Shown one piece after another: positions 12,883-12,949 of a stretch of 12,949 nucleotides of DNA. A model generated the notes under the pieces. The model saw nothing but the letters and a program-made list of their open reading frames with translations, did not search any database and was not told the DNA's origin. The position numbers and the translations under genes were made by a program. Origin of the DNA: JAIBAI01 sp044238875 (GTDB taxonomy: Bacteria > Bacteroidota > Bacteroidia > M30B66); the NCBI GenBank assembly GCA_044238875.1, contig JBIICM010000060.1, positions 1 through 12,949 on the forward strand, given 5' to 3'. The stretch's first letter is position 1, and each line of letters begins with the position of its first letter.

Positions 12883-12949
12883 ATGAAAATCTTCAGGTCA
12901 CTTTTGATTGTTTTCCTGTTAGCTGCCAGTAATGGTAACCTTCATGCGC
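12883..12949 (+). CDS. Start of an exported protein (partial, runs off the window)
   Basis: Only the first 22 codons are present. They encode a typical signal peptide: MKIFRS, then a hydrophobic core LLIVFLLAAS and a polar NGNLHA end that could be a cleavage site. The ATG follows a perfect -7 box by 4 bases and lies 62 bases after the DUF420 gene, so it appears to be a separate transcription unit on the same strand. The mature protein is outside the window and cannot be identified. Confidence 0.6.
   Translation, partial: MKIFRSLLIVFLLAASNGNLHA

Noticed and set aside
1..12949. Search for CRISPR arrays, insertion sequences, att sites, rRNA or tRNA genes and defence genes
   Set aside because: No regularly spaced direct repeats, transposase or integrase frames, target-site duplications or RNA gene signatures were seen in the window.

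Overview
The window is a stretch of a Bacteroidota chromosome with moderate GC. Three things point to that phylum. Two secreted proteins end in type IX secretion (Por) sorting domains. The promoter -7 boxes match the phylum-specific TAnnTTTG form, and Shine-Dalgarno sequences are largely absent. Gene content fits as well: a stand-alone MnmD, a PCMD-domain lipoprotein-like cargo, and a subunit III / subunit IV / SCO / DUF420 oxidase block. I cannot place it below phylum level. There are no RNA genes, insertion sequences, CRISPR arrays or phage genes, so this is mostly an ordinary chromosomal backbone.

Layout. At the left edge is the probable 3' tail of an unidentified + strand gene (to 77). 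It meets head-on a minus-strand FMN-binding flavin reductase-like gene (74-955). Next are a secreted PCMD-domain protein (1023-1964, minus) and a 463-base gene-free stretch (1965-2427) that is unusually rich in perfect palindromes. A tight minus-strand operon follows, read from 5813 down to 2428: NdpA/YejK-type nucleoid-associated protein, a DUF2007 small protein, CdsA (CDP-diacylglycerol synthase) and a PlsC-type acyltransferase with a C-terminal membrane region. mnmD (5996-6649, plus) diverges from this operon and converges on dnaX (6650-8335, minus) with no base between the two stop codons. A secreted M1 metallo-aminopeptidase (8398-10335, minus) lies upstream of dnaX and diverges from a plus-strand respiratory operon: oxidase subunit III, subunit IV, SCO copper chaperone and DUF420 protein (10468-12820). 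The start of another exported protein (12883 onward) runs off the right edge.

How the genes work together. The acyltransferase and CdsA are successive kinds of step in phospholipid synthesis: acyl transfer gives phosphatidic acid, which CdsA activates to CDP-diacylglycerol. The oxidase block supplies two membrane subunits plus copper delivery and assembly functions for an aa3-type terminal oxidase whose subunits I and II lie elsewhere. MnmD finishes the wobble-uridine modification of tRNA, and DnaX is the clamp-loader ATPase of the replicase.

Most interesting points. (1) dnaX carries an uninterrupted A9 tract at codons 459-462. Slippage in either direction would end the protein within about 25 codons, giving a gamma-like short form beside the full tau-like form; this resembles the transcriptional slippage known for Thermus dnaX. 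(2) The 1965-2427 gap holds a cluster of six inverted repeats, three of them perfect palindromes of 14 to 16 bp, with no gene to explain them. (3) At several genes the -7 box ends only 4 to 6 bases before the ATG, which predicts leaderless or nearly leaderless mRNAs; in contrast mnmD appears to have a 60-odd base leader with mutually exclusive hairpins.
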